Source: JAPKZH01 sp963715635
Lineage (GTDB): Bacteria; Acidobacteriota; Aminicenantia; Aminicenantales; UBA4085
DNA length: 64,000 bases
Assembly (NCBI GenBank): GCA_963715635.1
Contig: OY970261.1
Coordinates: forward strand, 248,001-312,000
Direction of reading: 5' to 3'
The position numbers and the translations under genes were made by a program. Shown here piece by piece: positions 30,835-38,493 of the stretch; position 1 is the stretch's first letter; each line of letters opens with the position of its first letter. Below the pieces are notes generated by a model. That model was not told the DNA's origin, ran no database searches, and saw only the letters and a program-made list of their open reading frames with translations.

Positions 30835-32325
30835 CGCGCCTGGCTCTTGAAATGGGGCGCATCACCAAACATTTTGGGGCGACATGCGCCCTCGATCAAG
30901 TGGATTTCGGCCTGGGCAAGGGCGAAGTTCACGCCCTGCTTGGCGAAAACGGGGCTGGCAAAAGCACGCTCGTCAAGATCATCAGCGGCGCCATCCAGCC
31001 CGACCAGGGTGAGATGCATTTGGACGGCCGCCCCTATCATCCCTCTGACCCGCTCGACGGACGTTCGAAGCGGCGTCTCGATGATCTACCAGGAATTGAA
31101 CCTGGCGTCGCATCTGACGGTCGAAGAAAATATCATGCTCGGCAAAGAAGTCCATCAAGCGGGATTTCTCCGCCGGCGCGAGGTCCGGAAAAAAGTCAAG
31201 GAGACGCTCGACTTCCTCCATCACCCGGAGATCGCACTTGACGTTCCCATCCGCCAGCTGAGCGTCGGGGCGCGCCAGATCGTCGAAATATCGCGCGCCA
31301 TCATCGACCGGGCGAAGATTCTGGTCATGGACGAACCGACCAGCAGTTTGACCCGGGAAGACACCGCCCGGCTGTTCCAGGTCATCCGCAAGCTCAGGGA
31401 CGAAGGCGTCAGCATCATTTACATCAGCCATTTTTTGGAGGAAGTCCAGGCCGTTGCCGACAGTTACACCGTCCTCCTGGATGGGAAAAATGTCGGGTCC
31501 GGGATTATGGCGAAGGCCACGCTCGATGACCTCATCCAGCTCATGGTCGGCCAGAAAATCAGAGATCTCTTTATCCGGGTCGAACATCAGCGCGGCGAAG
31601 CGCTGCTGTCATTGACAGGCTTGAAGGGCAAGACCATGCAGGAGCCTTTGAGCTTCGAGCTTCATCGCGGGGAGATCCTGGGATTGGCCGGGCTGATCGG
31701 CGCGGGCCGGACCGAAACTCTGCGGACGATCTTCGGCCTGGACGCACTGGACAAGGGCAGCGTCGAGATCTTTGGCAAGAAAAGCATCAAAGCCAGGCCA
31801 TGGTCGCGGATCGCCCAGGGCATGGGACTGCTCAGCGAGGACCGCCAGGGTGAAGGCCTGGCCCTCTCCAGGTCGGTCACGGACAATGTGACGCTCAGCC
31901 GTTTTGCTCCCTACAGACGATTCGGTTTTTTAAGCGTTAACAAACGGTCGAAGGCCGTTGCCGGATGGATCGATTCTTTAAAGATAAAAGCCCAGAATCC
32001 CGGGCAGCCGGTGTTGAGCCTGTCCGGCGGCAACCAGCAGAAAGTCGCCCTCGCCCGCCTTCTCCACCAGGAGGCGGATATCCTGCTCCTGGACGAGCCG
32101 ACGCGCGGGATCGACGTCATGAGCAAATCCCAGATTTACGAATGGATAAGCCGGCTGGCCGCCCAAGGCAAGGCTGTTCTCTTTGTCAGCTCGTATTTTC
32201 CAGAGCTGTTGGGGGTGTGCGACACGATCGCCGTCTTTTACAGAGGCCAGCTCGTCGATATCCGGCCGGCCCGCGACTGGAGCGATGAGCGTCTGATGGC
32301 GGCGTTGACGACCGGCCGAGCGTGA
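30780..32325 (+). pseudogene. Sugar ABC transporter ATPase (RbsA-like) split by a +1 frameshift
   Basis: Two ATPase domains. The first starts in one frame (RITKHFGATCALDQVDF, Walker A GENGAGKST) up to about 31055, then continues in the next frame with SGVSMIYQELNLASHLTVEENIMLG, LSVGARQ, VMDEPTSS, GAGRTETLRTIFG, LSGGNQQ and LLLDEPTRGID. Joining the frames gives a normal RbsA of about 500 residues, so one extra base lies around 31053-31060. This is either a true recent mutation or a sequence error; no classic slippery heptamer is visible. The putative start at 30780 (GGGAG upstream) and the first residues come from the dispersed repeat. Flanking rbsB and rbsC-like genes are intact. Confidence 0.8.
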
Positions 32326-32332
32326 GTCACAC

Positions 32333-33301
32333 ATGAAAAAAAAGACGAAGCTCCAATCCTTGATCAACCTGTTGGCTCCCTTCTTGGGCCTGATCCTGGT
32401 CCTCGCAATTTTTTCCTCCATCCCGGACGTCCAATCCCGGTTCCTCCGGCTGGCCAACCTCAAAAGCGTGGCCACCCAGTCCGTGATCGTCGCCCTCGGC
32501 GCTCTCGGCATGACCGTGATCATCATCAGCGGCGGAATCGACCTTTCGGCCGCCTCCAATATCGCACTGTCCAGCGTCATTACGGCCTTTGCCATCAATG
32601 CCGGCATTCCGCCTCTGATCAGCTTGATCCTGGGCATTGCCGCCGGAGGTTTCATAGGATTCATCAACGGCGGCCTGATCACCGAGCTCCGCCTCGTCCC
32701 GTTCATCATCACCCTGGGCATGATGGGAATTGCCCGCGGCGTGGCCAAGTGGATCGCCGGGAACCAGAAGATCGACGCGCCTCTGACCTGGGTCAATGAG
32801 CTCATGGCCAAGTCGCCGCGGCCGGCGTGGCTGTCGCTGGCGCCGGGTGTCTGGCTGATGATCGTCTTGGCGGTCGCCATGGCGATCTTCCTTCGCTACA
32901 CGGTCTTCGGCCGGCACGTGTTTGCCATCGGCTCCAACGAGGCAACGGCGCGCCTCTGCGGGGTCCGGACGAAGCGGGCCAAAATCATCATCTACACGCT
33001 GGCCGGGCTTTTCTGCGGGCTCAGCGGGGTCATGGAATTCTCGCGGCTCACCGTCGGGGACCCGACGGTGGCCGTAGGGCTCGAGCTCGATATCATCGCC
33101 GCCGTCGTCATCGGAGGCGGCAGCCTGAGCGGCGGCGAAGGCAGCATCCTCGGTTCGATGATCGGCGTTTTCATCATGTCTTTTTTGCGCAACGGGTGCA
33201 CGATGATGGGCTGGCCCAATTACATCCAGGAGATTATCATCGGCGTCATCATTGTCGCGGCCGTGAGCCTGGACCAGATTCGCCACCGCCGGGCAGCCTG
33301 A
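32333..33301 (+). CDS. Sugar ABC transporter permease (RbsC-like)
   Basis: 322 residues, about 10 hydrophobic helices. The signature GALGMTVIIISGGIDLSAASNIALSSV near residue 60 is typical of BPD_transp_2 permeases (ribose/xylose type), as are FAIGSNEATARLCGVR and IGGGSLSGGEGSILGSMIGVF. Its ATG is 7 bases after the ATPase stop. It forms the membrane channel for the binding protein encoded upstream. Confidence 0.9.
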   Translation: MKKKTKLQSLINLLAPFLGLILVLAIFSSIPDVQSRFLRLANLKSVATQSVIVALGALGMTVIIISGGIDLSAASNIALSSVITAFAINAGIPPLISLILGIAAGGFIGFINGGLITELRLVPFIITLGMMGIARGVAKWIAGNQKIDAPLTWVNELMAKSPRPAWLSLAPGVWLMIVLAVAMAIFLRYTVFGRHVFAIGSNEATARLCGVRTKRAKIIIYTLAGLFCGLSGVMEFSRLTVGDPTVAVGLELDIIAAVVIGGGSLSGGEGSILGSMIGVFIMSFLRNGCTMMGWPNYIQEIIIGVIIVAAVSLDQIRHRRAA

Positions 33302-33313
33302 GAAACCTTCGCC

Positions 33314-34372
33314 ATGAAAAGCAAGCCCCCACAAAAGCCGGTCAAGGTCATCCACGCCCGTGCCCCGATCCGGATAAACGACATCGGCGGCTGGACGGAC
33401 ACTTGGTTTGCCGGCGAAGGCAAGGTCCTCAACCTGGCCGTCATCCCCGCCGTCGAAGTCCAGGTCAAAGTCTTTGACAACTTCCGTCTGGAACGGCGCC
33501 GGGTCATCGTCTATGCGGAGAATTTTCAAGAGACATTCCGGATGAACCCAGGTCGGCCCAGACGCAATCCTCACGCCTTGCTTCAATTCACGATCGCCAG
33601 CCTTCCGATTCCCAAGGAATGGCGGCTCGAGATCAACCTCTGCTCACCCGTTCCCGCCGGGATTTCCACCGGCACCTCGGCCTCGGTCTGCGTGGCCCTG
33701 CTGGGCGCGCTGAACCAGCTCCGAGCGAAAAAATACGGCTGGGCAGAAGTCGCCTCGCTCGCCCATAGGGTTGAAACAGAAAAGCTCAAGCAGCAAAGCG
33801 GGATCCAGGACCAGATCTGCGCGGCCCACGGAGGGATATCTTTTATCCATATGCAACGGTATCCGGAGTCTGTTGTGCGCAAGGTCCGTGTCGAAGACCG
33901 AGTCTGGCATGAACTTGACCGGAGGCTGTGTCTGGTCTATTTAGGGAAGCCCCATCGCTCCTCCTCCATGCACGACTATGTCATTGCCGAGCTTGAAGCC
34001 GGAGGGCCCCAGTTGAAATATATCCGGCAGCTGACGGGCATCGCGCAGGCAGCCAAGGGATACCTTGCCGGCGGCGATTTCGAAGCCTACGGCGATGCCA
34101 TGATCCGCAACAACGAATGTCAGAGGGACCTCCATTCGCGCCTGATCGCCAGGGAAGCGGATGCAGTTGCGGATCTGGCCAGGAAATGGGGCGCTGCGGG
34201 CTGGAAAGTCAATGGAGCCGGGGGGAAGGGCGGCTCCATGACTGTTCTGGCCAGCGGCGACGATGTGCTGCGGCGGCAGATGATCCAGAAAATCAATGCG
34301 TTGGGCAGAGGCATCCGGGTCATTCCGGTCTCGCTGTCCGCGACCGGCCTTTTGGCCTGGGAAACAACATAA
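33314..34372 (+). CDS. GHMP-family sugar kinase
   Basis: 352 residues. N-terminal motif APIRINDIGGWTDTWF (sugar-binding), the ATP loop SPVPAGISTGTSASVCVALLGAL near 110 (a variant of the P..GLGSSAA motif), and the C-terminal motif GWKVNGAGGKGGSMTVLA near 300. It most resembles HddA/fucokinase/glucuronokinase-type GHMP kinases, which phosphorylate sugars at C1 or C7. It is 12 bases behind the permease, so it probably phosphorylates the imported sugar; the identity of the sugar is open. No ribosome site; likely coupled to the permease. Confidence 0.8.
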   Translation: MKSKPPQKPVKVIHARAPIRINDIGGWTDTWFAGEGKVLNLAVIPAVEVQVKVFDNFRLERRRVIVYAENFQETFRMNPGRPRRNPHALLQFTIASLPIPKEWRLEINLCSPVPAGISTGTSASVCVALLGALNQLRAKKYGWAEVASLAHRVETEKLKQQSGIQDQICAAHGGISFIHMQRYPESVVRKVRVEDRVWHELDRRLCLVYLGKPHRSSSMHDYVIAELEAGGPQLKYIRQLTGIAQAAKGYLAGGDFEAYGDAMIRNNECQRDLHSRLIAREADAVADLARKWGAAGWKVNGAGGKGGSMTVLASGDDVLRRQMIQKINALGRGIRVIPVSLSATGLLAWETT

Positions 34373-34468
34373 AGGATAATGAGGACATGTTTTAGTTTCT
34401 GGAAAATTGCCAAGGAATGGGACACATTATTGTCTAAAGAATTGTAAGGTCAATTTTGGAGGTTTGTT

Positions 34469-35113
34469 ATGAAGAAATATTTAGCAGCCGTAACGATCCT
34501 TGGATTTCTTTTCCTGACCATGGGCGGGTTTGCCCAGCAACCCCCGGCAAAGCCGGAAAAACCTTCTAAGCCTGCGCCCGGCCCGCAAGGGCCTTTGGGC
34601 AATCTGAAGGATTTCTTGAAGCTGACGCCTGAACAGGAAGCGAAGATCAAAGATTTGCAGAAATCGCGCCAGGATGAGATGAAAGCTTTCCGCGACGAGA
34701 TGCAGAAACTTCGTGGTGAGCTGAATCCTCTCCTCAAGGACCCCAAGGCCGATCAAACCAAGATTAACGGATTGATCGACCAGATTACGAAGCTCAACGG
34801 TGACCGGATGAAAAAGGCCCTGGCCAACAGGAACCCCCTGCAGAAGATCCTGACCCAGGAACAGATGGATAAACTGAGCCAGGTTAGAGGCCGGATGATG
34901 GGGCGGGGTATGATGATGAGAGGCCGCGGCATGGGTCCCGGCATGGGCCGAGGACAGTTTATGCAAAGAGGCCGGTTCATGGGACCTCATGGACAGCAGT
35001 TTATGGGACCTGGACAAAGAGGTTTCGGCGGACGCGGAATGATGGGCCCTCGTGGTAGACGGGGCTGGGGCATGAAGTGGCGTAACCTCATGAGACGCGG
35101 CTGGTGGTGGTAA
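34469..35113 (+). CDS. Spy/CpxP-like periplasmic protein with Met/Arg/Gly-rich tail
   Basis: 214 residues. Signal peptide 1-22 (ending GGFAQQ), a Pro-rich linker, then the helical Spy/LTxxQ region LKDFLKLTPEQEAKIKDLQKSRQDEM... and KILTQEQMDKLSQVRG. The last 75 residues are almost only Met, Arg, Gly, Phe and Gln (MMGRGMMMRGRGMGPGMGRG), a possible metal- or polyanion-binding tail. Spy-like proteins act as periplasmic chaperones or metal-stress sensors. Strong ribosome site TTGGAGG; followed by an intrinsic terminator, so it is monocistronic. Confidence 0.78.
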   Translation: MKKYLAAVTILGFLFLTMGGFAQQPPAKPEKPSKPAPGPQGPLGNLKDFLKLTPEQEAKIKDLQKSRQDEMKAFRDEMQKLRGELNPLLKDPKADQTKINGLIDQITKLNGDRMKKALANRNPLQKILTQEQMDKLSQVRGRMMGRGMMMRGRGMGPGMGRGQFMQRGRFMGPHGQQFMGPGQRGFGGRGMMGPRGRRGWGMKWRNLMRRGWWW

Positions 35114-35146
35114 GATAATAGATACGATCAAGACAAGGTCTTCTCC

Positions 35147-35195
35147 TCCCCTCGTCTTTCCCCTGGATTCAGGGGAGAGCGAGGGGATTTTTTTT
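35147..35195 (+). terminator. Rho-independent terminator after Spy-like gene
   Basis: Outer stem TCCCCTCG (35147-35154) / CGAGGGGA (35180-35187), inner stem CCCCTG/CAGGGG, then eight T (35188-35195). One of the clearest terminators in the window. Confidence 0.85.
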
Positions 35196-35283
35196 ATTGA
35201 CCCCTGAATCTGTCATCTGTCCTTAATCTTGGACACCCCAACGCTCTTTTTCTTCAATTCCCGCCTGTCATCAGGGAAGAGGT

Positions 35284-35300
35284 TTGGCACATTTCTTGCC
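35284..35300 (+). promoter_or_regulatory. Sigma-54 promoter (-24/-12) of the FecR/DUF6600 gene
   Basis: TTGGCAC-ATTTC-TTGCC: the GG and GC doublets are exactly 10 bases apart, as sigma-54 requires. The predicted start near 35310 leaves a short leader with the AAGGAG ribosome site before the ATG at 35328. Confidence 0.75.
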
Positions 35301-35327
35301 TTATTGGAAAGTGCAAGGAGAAATAAG

Positions 35328-37592
35328 ATGAAAAGACTCATCATGATCGCAACGGCACTGGTTGTGATTTTCCCCTTTCTTGCCTTTAGCCAATCCGAAG
35401 GTTATTACAGCGGAAGTTACACCCGTATTAGCTACGTGAAGGGAGATGTCTATGTCCAACGGGCCCAGGATCTTGGATACGAAAAGGGAGAAGTGAACCT
35501 CGTCGTCATCGCGGGCGACAAACTCGGGACAAGGGAAGGCCGCGCGGAAATCCAGCTTGGCCGGAAAAATTATCTCCGTCTGGACCGCGACACCCTGGTG
35601 GATATGGTGAACCTCCCGAGCGGCGACGGCGACCTGACCAAGCTGCACCTCATGTCCGGCAGCGTCTATTTAAGAATCAACACCCTGGATCGGGAGAAAA
35701 ATTTTGAGATTCATACGCCCGACGCCTCGTTCTATGTCATGGAACCCGGCCTGTTCCGGGTCAACGTCCTCGAGAACAAAGAAACCGAATTCAGAGCTTA
35801 TAGCGGCTCGGCCGAGGCGGCCGGTGAAGAAGGCTCGGTCCAGGTCCGGGACGGCGAACAGGTTACGGCGGCCAACGGCCGGTTTGCCTCCTCGCCCGTT
35901 TCTCTCTCTTCTAGCCGCGATGATTTCGGCGATTGGAACTCCGGACGCGATTCTCTTTACGCGCAGCGCGTGACGCGGACAAATCTCCCCGAGGATTACA
36001 GCGATTACGAGTCCGAGCTGTCAGGCTACGGCCGCTGGGCTTATGAAGCCCCCTACGGCAATGTATGGGTTCCGACGATTAGCGATTATGATTGGCGGCC
36101 TTATGACTATGGGCGCTGGGTCTGGTACCCCATCATCGGCTGGACCTGGGTTTCTTATGAGCCATGGGGCTGGTGCACGTATCATTACGGCCGCTGGGGC
36201 TGGAGAATGGGCCTTGGCTGGTACTGGATTCCCCACAATCATTGGGGTTGGGGTCCGGCTTGGGTCCATTGGTACCATGGATATGACCATTATGGCTGGT
36301 GCGCTCTGAGCTACTATAACCGTCCGGCCGTTATCCTTAACAATCATTTCTATGATCGCTATGACCGAGATTATTTCCCCGCCAACTCCAGGAGCTTGGT
36401 TGTTGTCAATAGGAACCAGCTCCAATCGCCGAGGTTGAGGGATGTCGCTCTGAACCAGAAGGCAGTCGAACGCCTTGGCAGAATCCAGCTCCAGGCCTCG
36501 CAGCCGAATATCCGGCCGGCCTCCAGCGGAAACAGAGGAATCAGCGCTGAAGGCCTGAGGGCCTTATCCCGCGACAATCTGCGGGAAGTCGGCAAAGGCT
36601 ATCTATCGGGCCAAAGACGGCTTAGCTCGGAGGAGATCCGCTCTACAGTCCAGAGCAATAGAATTCGAGAGCCCGGCGCCCCAGGCGCTTCATCTGCTTC
36701 GCGAAGCAGAGCCGTTACCAACCAGAACCTGGAAAAGTATAGGTCGGAGGGGATGATCAGGAGCCAGGAGCCCGGCGTGTCGTCACCATCCCTTCAAAGG
36801 AGAGACGGAGGTGTTTCATCCAGTGCAATCCGATCCAGGGATGACCTGAAGGATTCGATCAAGCCGATGCGGGAAACTGAGTCGAGGCGTGAGATCCGTT
36901 CGTACCCGTCCAAGCAGTCTCTCGAGTCTCCCGGGTCGGGTTTAAGGGAGCGGTCCGGAGATCTCTCTTCCTCACGGATAAAAGAATTTTCTCCCCCTTC
37001 CTCCTCTTTCGGGTCGTCCGGAGTCCGGCAGGAGCGGAAGGTCGAGGAACGGGCAGTCACTCCCCGTATGGAAAGGAAGGATTCATCGTTCAATGCTCCT
37101 GAAAGCCGATCTTTGAGAGAATACCAGCCGCGAAGCTCGAGTTCCTCTCCTTCGCGGAACAATTCGCTCGGCGGGAATATCCAAGAGCGCTCGAGCTCGA
37201 GGGAAGCGCCATCCGTTCAAAGCCCCCAAAGGTCGGTGATCAAAGAGCGGGGGACGAATGATCGGGGAAGCGGCGTCAAAGATTTTTTATCCCGGTTTGA
37301 GTCAAGGAATCCCTCCTCGTCCAGGGATAACCCTTCTTCTTATTCCGGAGGCAGCTCTTCGCCCAGGAGTTATAGCGCGCCCTCAAGAAGCTACAGCTCT
37401 CCGTCCAGGAGCTATAGTGCCCCCTCACGAAGCTACAGCGCGCCTTCCCGCAGTTCGAGCTCTCCCTCCCGCAGCTACAGCGCACCCTCCAGAAGCTATA
37501 GCGCTCCTTCCCGTTCCTCTTCCGGCTCCAGCTCTTCCCGCAGCTCTTCATCCCGTTCTTCTTCCTCCTCCAGTCGGGTGCGCAGGAAATAG
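35328..37592 (+). CDS. FecR-domain/DUF6600 secreted protein with Ser/Arg-rich repeat tail
   Basis: 754 residues from the ATG at 35328 (AAGGAG 8 bases upstream). Signal peptide ending FLAFSQ, a FecR-type beta domain (about 25-200, with GDKLGTREGRAEIQLG and SGSVYLRI), then Trp/Tyr-rich repeats of the DUF6600 type over about 225-335 (YGNVWVPTI, YGRWVWYPIIGWTWVSYEPWGW, YGRWGW). The remaining 400 residues are low complexity, rich in Ser, Arg and Pro, ending in repeated SYSAPSR units and a run of Ser. It probably sits at the cell surface or periplasm. A sigma-54 promoter drives it, so it needs an activator. Confidence 0.8.
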   Translation: MKRLIMIATALVVIFPFLAFSQSEGYYSGSYTRISYVKGDVYVQRAQDLGYEKGEVNLVVIAGDKLGTREGRAEIQLGRKNYLRLDRDTLVDMVNLPSGDGDLTKLHLMSGSVYLRINTLDREKNFEIHTPDASFYVMEPGLFRVNVLENKETEFRAYSGSAEAAGEEGSVQVRDGEQVTAANGRFASSPVSLSSSRDDFGDWNSGRDSLYAQRVTRTNLPEDYSDYESELSGYGRWAYEAPYGNVWVPTISDYDWRPYDYGRWVWYPIIGWTWVSYEPWGWCTYHYGRWGWRMGLGWYWIPHNHWGWGPAWVHWYHGYDHYGWCALSYYNRPAVILNNHFYDRYDRDYFPANSRSLVVVNRNQLQSPRLRDVALNQKAVERLGRIQLQASQPNIRPASSGNRGISAEGLRALSRDNLREVGKGYLSGQRRLSSEEIRSTVQSNRIREPGAPGASSASRSRAVTNQNLEKYRSEGMIRSQEPGVSSPSLQRRDGGVSSSAIRSRDDLKDSIKPMRETESRREIRSYPSKQSLESPGSGLRERSGDLSSSRIKEFSPPSSSFGSSGVRQERKVEERAVTPRMERKDSSFNAPESRSLREYQPRSSSSSPSRNNSLGGNIQERSSSREAPSVQSPQRSVIKERGTNDRGSGVKDFLSRFESRNPSSSRDNPSSYSGGSSSPRSYSAPSRSYSSPSRSYSAPSRSYSAPSRSSSSPSRSYSAPSRSYSAPSRSSSGSSSSRSSSSRSSSSSSRVRRK
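37360..37520 (+). repeat. Coding tandem repeat, about 24 bp unit (SYSAPSRS)
   Basis: About seven imperfect units encode SYSAPSRS/SYSSPSRS/SSSSPSRS in a row. They use varied Ser codons, so the protein repeat is better conserved than the DNA. Copy number may vary between strains. Confidence 0.7.
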
Positions 37593-37613
37593 GGGACGGC
37601 GGTCAATTTTTCC

Positions 37614-37642
37614 TTTACATTTGCATTTTTCAGTGGTATAAA
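37614..37642 (+). promoter_or_regulatory. Sigma-70 promoter of lipoprotein gene
   Basis: TTTACA (37614-37619), 17-bp spacer and TATAAA (37637-37642), 49 bases before the ATG at 37692. Confidence 0.55.
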
Positions 37643-37691
37643 ATATTCTATTTTCTCTATCGGGAAGACTTCTAGTTTGGAGGTATCCGCA

Positions 37692-38471
37692 ATGAGATTG
37701 AGACCCAAATTCAAGAGCGCAGCGGTGGTTTTTGGCCTCAGCGTACTGGCATTTTTATTAATATCAACGGGGACGATGGGATGCAAACGGACCAGCCCGC
37801 CCGTGCCTGGTCAGGCCCAGCAGGCGGAGGCTCCCGCCCCTGAGGTTTCCGGCATCAAAGAGGGGCTGAATGACGTGGCGGGAACCGTGAAATTCGGCCT
37901 CGGCAAATATTTCTTCATTCCGACCGTCCAGGGGTTCGATATCGTCGTCATGGGTCAGGTGGACGGCGGAGACGCGGCTGCCCTGGTCGGTAAAGAAGTC
38001 AAAATCAAAGGCGATTTCAACCGGGAAAAGCCCAACCTGCTCGTCGCCCAGACGATTGACGTCAAAGAAAGCGCCAACCAGTGGAAAAATGTCTATACCA
38101 CAACGGACAAGAACTCGCCCCCGGATTATTTTGACCAGAAAGTGAGGGGCGATTACCAGGAGCTGAAAATCACCAATCTCAACAAGAGCGAAGACTGGGA
38201 AGGGAAAGGCAAGGGGAAAGTGTTTGGTAAGCTTGTTCCCGGCCCCAACAACCAGGGCAACGCCATCTCGATCGTCGATGAAAAAGGCAAAGAGGTCGCC
38301 AAGATCATCGTCGACAACGCGACCGAATTCGCCAATTACTACATCAAGAAGCTGAGACTGTTCGACACATTCTGGTTCTATTTTAACATTAAAGACAGCG
38401 TGGACAAAAAACTCCGCGCCAAGAACAAAGAGATTTTCCACGCAGACGTCGTCTTCGCCGGACTTTATTAA
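37692..38471 (+). CDS. Predicted lipoprotein of unknown function
   Basis: 259 residues from the ATG at 37692 (TTGGAGG upstream; a TTG at 37677 lies inside that site). A long signal ends in lipobox TMGC, followed by a Pro/Ala/Gln-rich linker and a beta-rich domain (GTVKFGLGKYFFIPTVQGFDIVVMGQVDGGD, VGKEVKIKGDFN), likely an OB-like fold. The last 60 residues are Lys-rich helices. I recognise no family. It has its own promoter and seems monocistronic; the next gene is convergent. Confidence 0.65.
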   Translation: MRLRPKFKSAAVVFGLSVLAFLLISTGTMGCKRTSPPVPGQAQQAEAPAPEVSGIKEGLNDVAGTVKFGLGKYFFIPTVQGFDIVVMGQVDGGDAAALVGKEVKIKGDFNREKPNLLVAQTIDVKESANQWKNVYTTTDKNSPPDYFDQKVRGDYQELKITNLNKSEDWEGKGKGKVFGKLVPGPNNQGNAISIVDEKGKEVAKIIVDNATEFANYYIKKLRLFDTFWFYFNIKDSVDKKLRAKNKEIFHADVVFAGLY

Positions 38472-38493
38472 CTACGAAGTTGGGGCGGAGCCG

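Noticed and set aside
35229..35327. N-terminal extension of the FecR/DUF6600 protein
   Set aside because: It would precede the signal peptide and overlaps the sigma-54 promoter; the ATG at 35328 has AAGGAG.
37340..37592. CRISPR-like regular repeats
   Set aside because: The periodicity is that of an in-frame Ser/Arg protein repeat; no unique spacers and no cas genes.
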